In this document: positions 23,746 to 33,449 of the stretch, piece by piece
Layout of the letters: each line of letters starts with the position of its first letter
Position numbering within the stretch: the first letter of the stretch is position 1
The notes under the pieces: generated by a model
The model's database searches: none
Told to the model about the DNA's origin: nothing
The model's input: only the letters and a program-made list of their open reading frames with translations
Position numbers and translations under genes: made by a program
NCBI RefSeq assembly: GCF_001659605.2
Contig: NC_035161.2
Coordinates: forward strand, 5,970,662 to 6,034,661
DNA from: Manihot esculenta
Taxonomy: Eukaryota; Streptophyta; Magnoliopsida; Malpighiales; Euphorbiaceae
Direction: 5' to 3'
DNA length: 64,000 nucleotides

Positions 23746-24451
23746 CTATCATAAGCTGTCATTGGTAGCATCATGATCTTTTTCGGGATGGTCTTTTATT
23801 GGATCCAACTTGAAAAAGGTGAGGACGTGGGCAAAAGGGTCTGGCTGATATCATTTGTCCCGGTTCAGCTAGGAGCTGTTCCTTCATCTTCCTTAGCTTT
23901 CGATCTACATATGACTCCTCTTGCCTTGGCCTTTTCTCTAGGCTGTATCCCTCCTTTCATTCCTCACTTTCCATCCTTCCTGCTGTCCTCGCAGAGTAGC
24001 TCTCTGCTTCGTCATTCTCAATGAGCTCTCTCATCCTCCTTCCTCGGGCCCTAACTGCCAGCTCATCTTCTCTAGTGGCTCCTCCGCTCCCTTCTCCGGT
24101 TCTTCGACTGCTTTGCTGGGGGATTTGGTAGTTGAAGGTGGGTTGTGGCTCGGTGGCATTGAACCCTTCAGCTACAAGAGTTATGCTTAACGGGGTATTA
24201 AGGCCCCTCTGTTGTAACATCTACCCCAGCCAGTGAGCAGTGTTCTGTAGCTTGAGGGCCATAGTTTGGAGTTCTTGGTCGGATAAGGTGGCCCTGGATA
24301 CATTCCTTGCCGAGTTTGGCGAGGGATTAAATAGCACGAGTGGTTGGTTTGAGGGGGTTGTAGGACTAGAAAAAGAGAACTGCTGACCTTCTTGAGCAGA
24401 GCTCAGGTCGTTAGGGGTGTTACTGATATAGTTTTCGTTATGGTTTGCCAT
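23746..24451 (-). pseudogene. gag N-terminal part, left Tat element
   Basis: Starts MANHNENYISNTPNDLSS at 24451. A TAG at 24221..24223 after NTAHWLG and several later stops break it. The same start (MANHNENHTTNTPNDLSS) occurs in the right Tat copy at 29402, which confirms the common family. It ends near a PFAHVLTFFKLDP stretch, beyond which gag is deleted. Confidence 0.85.
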
Positions 24452-24510
24452 GTGAATCTCAATGGGTATTATAAGAATGGAACTCCAGTGACGAGAAGAT
24501 CTCTTTCGTT

Positions 24511-24527
24511 CCCACAGACAACGCCAA
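24511..24527 (-). other. Primer-binding site of the left Tat element
   Basis: TTGGCGTTGTCTGTGGG in element sense, beside the 5' LTR. TTGGCG..GTCTGTGGG primer sites are typical of plant Tat elements. The right copy reads TTGGCGCTGTCTGTGG. Confidence 0.75.
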
Positions 24528-24528
24528 T

Positions 24529-24985
24529 TGATGTTCTGAAATTCAGAAAGTAGGGTTTACAGCGTATGAGAGTGAGCTTAGCCTGGGAAGATCACGTCTC
24601 CCCTCTTTTCTTCCTTTTTCCTTATACTCTAGTGACACATAACCGCCCCTCTACTACAGTGCCACCTGTCCCTGTCACTCAGGCCCGTACGTACGGATGT
24701 GCCAGTGTACCCCTCTTTGTCAGGCGGCCATTTAATTTCCCTCAGCGCGCATGCTGATAGGGCTATAAAGTGACTGGACCTGCTCTCCTACCTCTTGTCA
24801 TGTCACCGAGCTAAACTATCTCCTAGTGGACTTATGCGTGTGGTTAGTCCAGCTTGTTTTACGTCGCCAGGCTAGAGTATGAGATGCTGAGTTGGCCTGC
24901 TTTAAAGCGGCCTAACGGGTTTTGAACCTATATTTTTCTCCAAAGTCTGACCTCACCTAGCGTGTAAGAAGGCTGACGGACATCA
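24529..24985 (-). repeat. 5' LTR of the left Tat element
   Basis: 457 bp with TGATGT and ACATCA ends. Aligns by eye with 28877..29323 of the right copy, including the CGTACGTACGG stretch, the TGTCACTAGAG block and the GAAAAAAGGAA..AAAGAGGG block. The base after it, TATAC, would be the TSD; its partner is outside the window. Confidence 0.8.
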
Positions 24986-27201
24986 TATACTAAACCTTGA
25001 AAAATTTTATAATAAATTATAAAATTTACCTTTTTGTAAAAAAAGAGTTAGGTTGCTAGTGTCTATTTGTTCACATAGACTTGGGCTTATAAAACTTTGT
25101 TTATTGTTATTTTTTACATTCAGACACCACCTTAATGAAATATATTTCTACTGCCAATTAAAAAAAATGGTATTTATATGTCATAGGAACAACTTATTGA
25201 AAGGAATTTTTATTTTATTATTATTTTTACTTTAAAAACTTTAATTTAATTTATATCAAAATAATATTTAAAAAAACATTTGCGTGCGAATATTTTGATG
25301 GTGTTTAAAATTTAAATTCTAAACACAAAACAGAAGAATATGATAGATCCCACGTCACAATTCAATTGAATTCACTTATCTGTATCTCGTGTACACCGTA
25401 GATTAAGTGTCGGCAAGAATTGCCTCTTTTCTTCTCCTTGCACCACATGTCCCCTCTTTCTCCTTATCCTCCATCCATTCCTTCCGTTGTTGCGACCCAC
25501 CATCACCCAATAATGTATAAACACATCATCTATACATTCATTATCAATTATGAATTTGTACTAAAGTTATCATCATTGTTCGAAAAAAAAAATCTTATTA
25601 ATTTTTAAGATAATATAAAAAATTTCTAAATTATTCAAATTTTAATAAATATATTTAAAAATATAAAAATTAATTAATATATTTTAAATTAATTATTTAA
25701 ATTTATTTATACAATAGTATTAAATTTAACCATTAATTTTAATGAAAATATCACGTTATTCTCTAGACAATAATAAAAATTAATATTTTAATATAATTAA
25801 AAATAAATAATTATAAGAAACCTAATTTTAGTAATTATATTCTAAATTTTTAATAAATATACTGTAAATAATTTTTCTATTTAGTTTGATATTTAATATT
25901 GATTCAATTTATTTATAATTTCGAATTATACATAGCTGAATTTATTTTTTGATATTCGTTTTGTTATAATAAATATAACGTTTTATATAATTATAGGTTA
26001 TAAATATTATGATAATATTACATCTAAAAAATTAAGAGTTATTATTTTTTTTACTTAAAAAATTAATTATATTTATTCACTCTGATTAAATTGAAAATCA
26101 ATAATTAATTTAATAAATTTAAAATAATTAAATTCATTAAAAAATATATAAATTGTAGTTATAAATTAGATTAAACTTAAATATTTTCAATTAATTAGAT
26201 TGATTCTTAATTTTCAGCTCTATAAAGTATTTATACTAAATATAATTAATTTTTTAAATAGTAAAAATTATAATTTTTAATTTACTAAATATAATGTTAT
26301 TACAATACTTATAACTTATAATTATATAAGAAGTTATATTTGTCATTAAAAAAAATAATATCAAAAAATAAGTTATTGACTTCTATAAATATTTCATTCA
26401 AAATTATAAATAAATCAAATTAATATTAAAAATCGAATTAAATTAAAAAATTAATTTGAAATATATTTATTAAAATAAAGTATTTAGGTGTAATTATTAA
26501 AATTAGTAAAAATAATTTTTTTTAAAACAAATTGAATGAAATTCAACGATGGATTTAGAAATATATTTATTAAAGTAAAATATTTAGGATATAATTATTA
26601 AATTAGTAAAATTTAAATTTTTTATAATTATTTATTTTAAATTATTAAAAATATTAAATTTAGTCTATTAGTAAATATATCTGAATAAATGGAATTTTAT
26701 ATTTTATTTTTTATATTTAATTAATAAAATATTAATTTTAATAATGATGAGAATAGTGATATAAAATTTCGTTAAATCTAACTGTAGATATATTAATTAA
26801 TTTTTATAATTTAAATATATTAATTTTGGTTATTTTATGTTAAAATTAGTTAATTCTCTATGGAATAAATCTTAAAAAATTGGGTACAAATAATAAAATG
26901 AAAGGATTTAGAATTTTTATTACTAAACTTTATGTCATATCAATAATTATATATAAAATATTAAATATAAACAAATCAGTAATACCAATTTTCAATCTGA
27001 TGGTGACTATACAAAACACAAAATTTCGAAATAAAGTTAAGATTTTTCAGAAAATATTTATGGAATTCATAACTAAATAAACACTGGAATAGTGAACAGA
27101 ACATACAAGACAGGAAAGGGAGCTTACAACTTCAGATCTAGTTGTACAACATACATAAAAGCAGAAGAAGAACAAAAGCTTTGCCTAATCGCTATTATAC
27201 A
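24986..27201. other. AT-rich intergenic DNA left of the host gene
   Basis: About 2.2 kb of very AT-rich sequence without recognisable genes or element ends. The short ORFs here (for example 25053..25235, 26880..27080) have low-complexity composition and no family signature. A slightly less AT-rich patch at 25330..25510 shows nothing I can name. Confidence 0.6.
26460..26611. repeat. Imperfect direct repeat in AT-rich DNA
   Basis: Two copies of a block of about 52 bp, 26460..26512 and 26560..26611, both beginning AATATATTTATTAAA and ending TTAGTAAAA, 100 bp apart. Probably a local duplication in low-complexity sequence. Confidence 0.55.
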
Positions 27202-27624
27202 TCAGTTTTTCTTCAAGAAACCTTGAGCCATCTTCAAGTAATCACCATACCCACCTTCAGAATGTCCAGCACCACCGCTTGACTGGGTTGACGACTGGGT
27301 GGCGGCGCCGCCGGTTGCTGAGTGGGAAGAACTGGTTGTGGTGGTGGTGGTGGTGGAGGAGGATTGATACTTGTGGAGATAATTCTCAGCCTTCTCTACA
27401 TACTTGCCAAAACTTTTCTCCTCAAGCTTGCCGTAGTGAGAGGCAGCTCCAAGAAGATCAGCTGCAGCACCAGCAACTCTGCCTTTGTCTACCTTGTGAG
27501 TTTCGTTGTTAAGTGAAGCTTTGGCTGCCTCAGCCACCAACTTGGCGCTGGAAAGAAGCTCAGAGGAAGATGGTTGGCGGTGCTCGGTGGGTTTGCTGCC
27601 GTGAGAAGGTGGTGATGAATCCAT
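27202..27624 (-). CDS. Nodulin-related protein 1-like protein (small stress-related host protein)
   Basis: An intact single-exon frame of 140 residues, ATG at 27624, TGA at 27202. Residues 18-35 (SSSELLSSAKLVAEAAK) and 44-87 (KVDKGRVAGAAADLLGAASH, then YGKLEEKSFGKYVEKAENYL) match the conserved core of plant nodulin-related protein 1 (NRP1). Then comes a Ser/Thr-rich low-complexity linker, about 88-120, whose Thr run is encoded by a GGT/ACC trinucleotide repeat (27334..27360), and a conserved-looking amphipathic end, GGYGDYLKMAQGFLKKN. There is no signal peptide or membrane segment. In Arabidopsis NRP1 is linked to heat and ABA responses; no enzyme activity is known. It is the only host gene in the window and stands between two divergent Tat elements. 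The family call is from memory of the conserved core and should be confirmed by a search. Confidence 0.85.
   Translation of the reverse strand: MDSSPPSHGSKPTEHRQPSSSELLSSAKLVAEAAKASLNNETHKVDKGRVAGAAADLLGAASHYGKLEEKSFGKYVEKAENYLHKYQSSSTTTTTTTSSSHSATGGAATQSSTQSSGGAGHSEGGYGDYLKMAQGFLKKN
27334..27360 (-). repeat. Trinucleotide microsatellite inside the NRP1-like CDS
   Basis: A GGT run on the plus strand (ACC in the gene sense) encoding most of a seven-Thr stretch. Copy-number change would alter the linker length without shifting the frame. Confidence 0.8.
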
Positions 27625-27745
27625 GGATGTTTGGGATTAAGAAGAAGATTGGAGATTATACAATATAAATATAAGGAAAAATATCTGGAAAAAAAATGAA
27701 AATAATTAAATATATGTGGATTTGATTGGTCTTGAAAATTTGTCA

Positions 27746-27751
27746 TTTATA
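27746..27751 (-). promoter_or_regulatory. Candidate TATA box of the NRP1-like gene
   Basis: CTTTATAAAT on the minus strand, about 120 bases before the ATG, leaving a leader of roughly 90 bases that is AT- and pyrimidine-rich. Another AT-rich candidate lies near 27705..27718. Confidence 0.5.
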
Positions 27752-27818
27752 AAGGTGGTTGTGAGATTTTTTTTATCCGGTCAAGCGTTAACAGGGAAGC
27801 TTCCCTTTCAGTGTTGGT

Positions 27819-27836
27819 CACGTGTTGGCGACGTGT
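27819..27836 (-). promoter_or_regulatory. G-box/ABRE-like pair upstream of the NRP1-like gene
   Basis: A palindromic CACGTG at 27819..27824 inside CCAACACGTGACC, and a second ACGT core at 27831..27834, about 70-85 bases upstream of the candidate TATA box. Paired ACGT cores are typical of ABA/stress-responsive plant promoters, which fits the family's known stress role. Inferred, not tested. Confidence 0.55.
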
Positions 27837-28876
27837 TGGCTTCCATCGTCCACGCGGCTTTTTGCCATTCGTTTAATGTCAACTGCCAAGCTCCTCATTT
27901 ATTTATTTTGGATAATTTATATTATCCATCCCTTAATTTTTAAATTTATTTTGCCATCAAGTGGTTTTTCTTTAAGGGTTTAGGCTGCCAAATTAGCAAA
28001 GGCACTATGTGTTCTCAATCGAAAATTTAATTCATTTTATTTCAATTTTTAATTTTAAAAATTTTAATTATTTTAATTTATTTTTTATCAGAAAAAATTA
28101 AATTAATTAGTAATAATAATATATTATTTTTTTATAATATAAAGAGATTAGATTATAATTAATATTGAAATATTTTAATTAAATTTTAAAATAATAAAAA
28201 TAAAATATAAAAAAATAAAAAATTTATTAAAAAATCTAATCAATCAAACCGAAATAAATCAAATCGAATTAGACAGATTCAATTTAATTCAGTCTCTATT
28301 CAAAATCAAATCGATTTTAATAAATATTAAAATATTAATTTTTAATTTATTCAATTCAGTTTGATTTTGGACTGAATTAACTAAATATTTACCCTAATTA
28401 AAAAAATAAATTATAAAAAGTTATATTTTATAGTATTTCACTAATCATTATTATAATAATTATTTGCTATTAAAACAACTAACGACTATTAAAATGTTGT
28501 AGAACATGGCAGAGATTTCTGTTTCAACCTTCATAATTTCCTTTCTTTTCTTTTCTTTTTTTCCTTATGTAAATTAAGTAAATATTTAAATTTGTTTTTC
28601 CTTTTACTTAGAAGGATAGAGTGTTTCAATGATTTAATTGATGGGGTATTCAAATTATTTAGTTGTATTGAGATTTTTTTATATAAAATTTAGATATTAA
28701 ATTTAAATTAATTTTTATTTAAATTATTAATTTTGTTCACCACAGTTAAAAAGTAGTTTATTATTTTTTTTTGCAAAGCAAGTTGAAGTTTCACTCAATT
28801 ATGTATGCAATTATGTATACCTTAGCATAGGCCCATACGACTCTAAAAATCCGATGAAATAATACGCGATCCTACT
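27837..28876. other. AT-rich intergenic DNA right of the host gene
   Basis: After a short GC-richer stretch to about 27900 the sequence is AT-rich to the Tat LTR. There are loose repeats of AAATCAAATCGAATT/AACCGAAAT-like words near 28240..28380. No gene recognised. Confidence 0.55.
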
Positions 28877-29323
28877 TGATGACTGCTGACCACTAGTATC
28901 CAGACTAAGGTAAAAAGAGTCAGGCCCAAAACCTATCAGAGTCCACTACATAAGCTGACCCATCAGCACACCACCCAACTCACGGTTGAAGCAAGTCGGA
29001 CTAACCGAGGGTCCATGTTCATCAGAGAGTAACCCAGCTCATCTGACATGACAGGGAGTAGGAGACCAAGCCCAGTTATGCCGTGACCCTATCAGCAAGA
29101 GTGCCAGAGGGGAATTAAATGGCTGTATGATGAAGATGAGCAGGCAGGTACGCTCATACGTACGGCTCTATGTGACAGTGACAGATGACAATATAGCAGA
29201 GTGGTGGTTATGCATCACTAGAGGACAAAGAAAAAAGGAATAAAAGAGGGAAGCACGACCCATCCAGACTAAGTTTTCTCATAGACATAAAAATCCCATC
29301 TCTTTCTGGATCTTAGATTATTA
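28877..29323 (+). repeat. 5' LTR of the right Tat element
   Basis: About 447 bp, starting TGATGAC and ending next to the PBS. The expected CA end seems changed to TA, so the right edge is uncertain by a few bases. Related to 24529..24985 but well diverged, so the two Tat copies are old or of different subfamilies. Confidence 0.72.
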
Positions 29324-29324
29324 A

Positions 29325-29340
29325 TTGGCGCTGTCTGTGG
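29325..29340 (+). other. Primer-binding site of the right Tat element
   Basis: TTGGCGCTGTCTGTGG beside the LTR, matching the left copy apart from single changes. Confidence 0.75.
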
Positions 29341-29401
29341 AAATGAAGGAGATCTTTCCATCACCGGAGTTTCAATTCTCATAACACCCACTTAGATCCA
29401 C

Positions 29402-30337
29402 ATGGCTAACCATAACGAAAATCATACCACCAATACCCCAAACGACCTGAGTTCTACTCATAAAGGTCAGCAGTTCTTATTCTCCAGCCCTACAGCCCCT
29501 TCAAACCAACCACCCGTACTGTTTAAACCCTCGCCAAGCTTGGTGGGAACACTTCCAGAACCACCCTATCTGACCAGGAGCTGTAAAATATGGCTCTCCA
29601 ACTCCAAAACACCACCCACTGGCTGGGACAAATGCTGCAGCAGAGGGGTCTCAACACCCAGCTGAATGTACCCCCGTAACCGAAGGCTTCAACGCCACTG
29701 AGTCCCAACCCACCTTCAACTACCAAGTTCCCCAACAAAGCAGCGAAGGATGGGCGAAAGGAGCGGAGAGACTAACAGGGAAAATGAGCCTATGGCTAGA
29801 GCAAGAGGCTGAAGGTTAAGAGAGCTCATTGAAAATGATGAAGTTGAGAGCTATTCTGCTAAGCCAATGAGGAGGTCAGAAAGCGAAGAGTTAGAGAGGG
29901 CATACCACTTAGAAAAAGGCCGAGGCAGGAGGAAATGGATGTGGACCAAAAGTTGGAAAGGCTGAAAGAACAACTCTTAGATGAACTGGGGGCACGAGAC
30001 AATAACCACACCCTCTTACCTACATCCTCCCCTTTCTCAAGTTGGATACAACAGGAGACCATGCCCAAGAAGTTCATGATATTGTCGATAGCAGCCTATG
30101 ATGGCAAGGGAAACCCCAGGGAACACATCCTGAATTACAAGACATTCATGTAGCTCCAAACTCACTCAGACGGCCTGATGTGAAAAGTCTTCCCTACCAC
30201 CCTCACAGGGCCAGCTCGGGTGTAGTTTAACAGCCTAGAGGCAGGAAGCATTAAAGGCTTCACAGATCTGGTAAATATCTTCATCAGCCGATTTATTGCG
30301 GGGGGTCTCGACAGAGAGGAAAACCGGTTACTTGGAG
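29402..30337 (+). pseudogene. gag N-terminal part, right Tat element
   Basis: Begins MANHNENHTTNTPNDLSS at 29402, loses frame after about 29540, and has recognisable later pieces: MDVDQKLERLKEQLLDEL at 29935, MPKKFMILSIAAYDGKGNP at 30061, and a capsid-like GFTDLVNIFISRF just before the C0 insertion. Stops are present (for example at 30151..30153 and in the following 100 bases). Confidence 0.82.
30333..30337. repeat. Target-site duplication of C0, left copy (TGGAG)
   Basis: TGGAG before C0 and again at 41378..41382; gag sense continues across it as YLETVR. Confidence 0.88.
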
Positions 30338-30997
30338 TGTAACGACTCAGAAACCGGACCGCTACCGGCGCTAGGATCCAGATCGGCATAAGGTCGCCGG
30401 GACCCGTAGCAAGCCTAACATACATCCTGTATACCTATTAAATCCCATACATAATCTAACATAAACATAAAACATTAAACTTTTTCATTCATTTACCAAG
30501 CTTAACCTGTGCATGCACAAACTCATAAACATAAAACCCCACACTGGAGCCCTCATCAAATGCTCTAATGGGGCAACATATCATACATTAAGCTTGGCTT
30601 ACATAAACATCAATAAATCATTTCATTAAAAGATCATGTACTCAAAAGGGATTAACCAACATACTAGGGTCAAGCACAACTCTAAACCTCAATAAATATC
30701 ATTACATTACATTACTGTACTATACTTTACATTACATTACTGTACTATACTTTACATTACATCATTTTCATGTCCACATCTAGCTATTACATAAAGCATG
30801 ACTTCTTATTCTTGCTGACCTCCTGATTCTATCCCGTACCTGCAACCTGGGGGATTAAGGGAATGGGGTGAGCTACTAGAGCCCAGTGAGCAGAATAGTA
30901 AAAACATTATATTAAAGATTCATGCTTTCATGGAATGCATCACATCACAAACAAATCACCTCAAGGATGAACTTGTCACCAATAGCCCTCTACATAT

Positions 30998-31021
30998 GAA
31001 CCTAGGGCTCTGATACCATTC
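30998..31021 (-). other. Orphan leader fragment with a second primer-binding site
   Basis: Up to 31021 the sequence is the leader and PBS (TGGTATCAGAGC in element sense at 31007..31018) that normally sits inside a 5' LTR. Here it stands outside the 3' LTR of C1, with no gag behind it. It joins C0 LTR sequence at a CATAT shared by both parents (30993..30997). Confidence 0.85.
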
Positions 31022-33352
31022 TGTAACGACCCGAAAATCGGACCGCTACCGGCGCTAGGATCCGGGTCGACTTAAGGCCGCCGGGACCCGTAGCAAGCCA
31101 AACATACATCCTGAAAACCTGTTTAATCCCATACATGATAAAGAAAAATACATAAAAATTAAAACTTTTCTTTCATACATTCTATCATACGCCAAACTCA
31201 ACCTATGCATGTACTAAAACATAATCTTACTCATAAACTTGACCCCTCTGTGGGATCTCATCAATGCCCCAATGGGCGATATACATGTGTTGAGTTGGCT
31301 ACCATCTATATCATAAAACATCTAAGATCATGTATTTAAAAAGGGATTACAATAACTATGGTCAAGCACACTTCTAAACCTCAATATCAATATACAAAAC
31401 ATGACTATTCAACTTTACATTATCTTACAATTTATCATGTCCGCTTTCTAACTATTACAAACATAAGACTTTACTCTTCTTGACTTCTCTGTCTAGCCCG
31501 TACCTGCAATCCTGGGGGATTAGGGAAAGGGGTGAGCTACAAGAGCCCAGTGAGCAGAATAATAGAAAATAATATTTAAAATCTCATGCCATCATGTAAT
31601 GCAACACATCACAACTAATCACATCTCGGATGGTATTGTCACCAATAGTCCTCTACATTTCCAAAGTGCCGGGACGTAGAATGGGTACAACCGGTCTTTC
31701 TCTTAACATAGCATATCATACATACCAATGTGCCAGGGACGTAGAATGGGTACAACCTGGACTTTCTCTTACATAGTGCCAGGGACGTAGAATGGGTACA
31801 ACCTGGACTTCCATACCATCTCATGCCGTAGCATCATCATACCATATGAGGACTAAAGGATCATTCAATGACCAATCCACATCAACATCATAAATGCAAT
31901 GCAACATATTCGTGAATTCTAATGCAAACAACCTAATTCATCTCATGGCATTCATGATGCATGAACATGCTCAACTTTATAATTCATTTGCTTTAAAAAC
32001 ATAAAGGTTTATTCTACTCACCTCTTGCTGAAGCTCTACTGACTCAGAAGCAGCTGAACTCACTGCTGGGGTCCTCGGTTCCTCGGGTCCGAACCTACAC
32101 AGGTGGACTCAAATGAGGGACCAAACAACTAGAACATAACTCTAAAAACATCCCCCAAAAACCCCCTAAAACACCTCAAACAATCATGCAAAAACATGCA
32201 AAGAAAGGCTGGACAGGGCACTTTCGGCGGCAGGTTCGGCGGCCGAAAGTCCTTCCAGAGCCGAAAGTCAGGCAGGTTCGGCGGCACCTTCGGCGGCCGA
32301 AACTCCCAGACAGAGGCGAAACTCATGCATGTTCGGCGGCACCTTCGGCGGCCGAAAGTGCCAGACAGAGACGAAAGTCTCTTTTCGGGGGCAACTTCGG
32401 CAGCCGAAAGGCCTGCCTCCCCAGCCATGTTCGGCGGCCGAAAGTTCCTTCGGCTGCCGAACCTGGTTTCTGCCAAAGGGCAGAAACTTGGCTCTTTTAT
32501 GCACATTTGCCTCCCAAATCTTCCAACATGCATATAACTCATCCAAATCATGCAAATATACATACATTGGCTCCTAGGGGCTTCAAACTAACTTAAACCC
32601 CAACTACAATACACAACAACAACTCAAATCCAACATACATGCTCAAAACATAACATTAACTCAAAAACCTAACTATGAGCTAAACATGCATTCTTCCCCA
32701 TAGATCTTGCATAAAACTTACTTTAAACATGAAATGAGCTTAAGATAGGCTCTTACCTCTTGAAGATCGAGAGAGAGACGTCCTAAACTCGGAGGTGGGA
32801 GATTTTGAGTTCTTGAACCTCAAAGCTCCAAAACTTGCTTTAAACTCGAAAATCTTCAAAACAACGTAAAAACTTGTGAAAATCTTGAAAGATTTGAAGG
32901 AAAGAACTCAAGGATGGTGAGGAATGGCGGAAGGACTCACCTTGGCCGAAAATGGGGAAAAAGCTCGCCCGTTTTCGGCTAAGGGACCCTTTTATAGTGG
33001 CTGGCCAGGCCACGTTCGGGGGCCGAAAGTGCCTCCGCATGCATGCCATGTTCGGCGGCCGAACTTGAGGTTCGGCGGCAGAACCTGGACTTTCCTCACT
33101 TTTGCCTTCGGGGGCCTAAAGCACTCCCGAAGTACATGCATGTTCGGCGGCCGAACTTTGAGTTTCGGCGGCCGAACCTGAGTTTCCTCCAAGGGTGTTT
33201 TTATTCAAAAACTCATTTCCTCTTTACTTAAAATCATCAAAAACATTAAAACATTTCATGAAAACATGGTTTTACCCTTCTAGAGGTCTCCGACATCCGA
33301 AATTCCACCGGACGGTAGGAATTCCGATACCGGAGTCTAGCCGGGTATTACA
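31022..33352 (-). repeat. 3' LTR of C1 (also the 5' LTR of the orphan leader)
   Basis: 2,331 bp, TGTAAC to TATTACA. It contains three CCAGG/CCTGG-type repeats (31666..31695, 31730..31762, 31776..31808), an exon-like block and TTCGG/CCGAA clusters. It is longer than its partner because of extra TTCGGCGGC units near 32330 and 33060. Confidence 0.92.
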
Positions 33353-33389
33353 TTCTCCCCCCCTTAAGAACATTCGTCCCCGAATGTTC
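33353..33389 (-). other. Polypurine tract and stem-loop of C1
   Basis: PPT 33353..33365 beside the LTR; the 9-bp stem-loop GAACATTCG/CGAATGTTC at 33368..33389. Confidence 0.82.
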
Positions 33390-33449
33390 CTCAACTAGCA
33401 CATAGCATGGCATACACACAAAACACATAGAACTCACAAAGAACTAACC

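Larger units (their letters stand above)
1..24985 (-). mobile_element. Degenerate Tat-clade Ty3/gypsy element (left copy), interrupted and truncated by the window edge
   Basis: An old non-chromovirus Ty3/gypsy element read right to left. In element order I see a 5' LTR (24529..24985), a primer site (24511..24527), gag remnants (to about 23746), an RNase H tail, an integrase, a 3' region with a tandem array, and an antisense ORF at the left edge. Its 3' LTR lies outside the window. Two later insertions split it: A at 914/10708 and B1 at 12755/23110. In both cases the host sequence rejoins exactly after removing the insert and one 5-bp TSD, and the integrase reading frame resumes across the B1 site. 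Most of gag-pol between mid gag and the end of RNase H is missing. The Tat assignment is from the TTGGCG-type primer site, integrase motifs and the antisense ORF; the sub-lineage was not determined. Confidence 0.8.

Noticed and set aside
25053..27080. Short ORFs in the AT-rich island
   Set aside because: Lys/Ile/Asn/Phe-rich low-complexity translations with no motif; expected by chance in such DNA.
27279..27516. Two plus-strand ORFs with long Trp or Gly runs over the NRP1-like gene
   Set aside because: They are antisense readings of the gene and its trinucleotide repeat.
27202..27624. A nodulation role for the nodulin-related gene
   Set aside because: The name is historical; the family is widespread in non-nodulating plants and linked to stress. 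Nothing in the window suggests symbiosis.
30998..31021. The fragment before C1 read as a normal leader of element C1
   Set aside because: C1 is on the minus strand and has its own leader and PBS at 38427..38685; this piece is on the wrong side of its 3' LTR.
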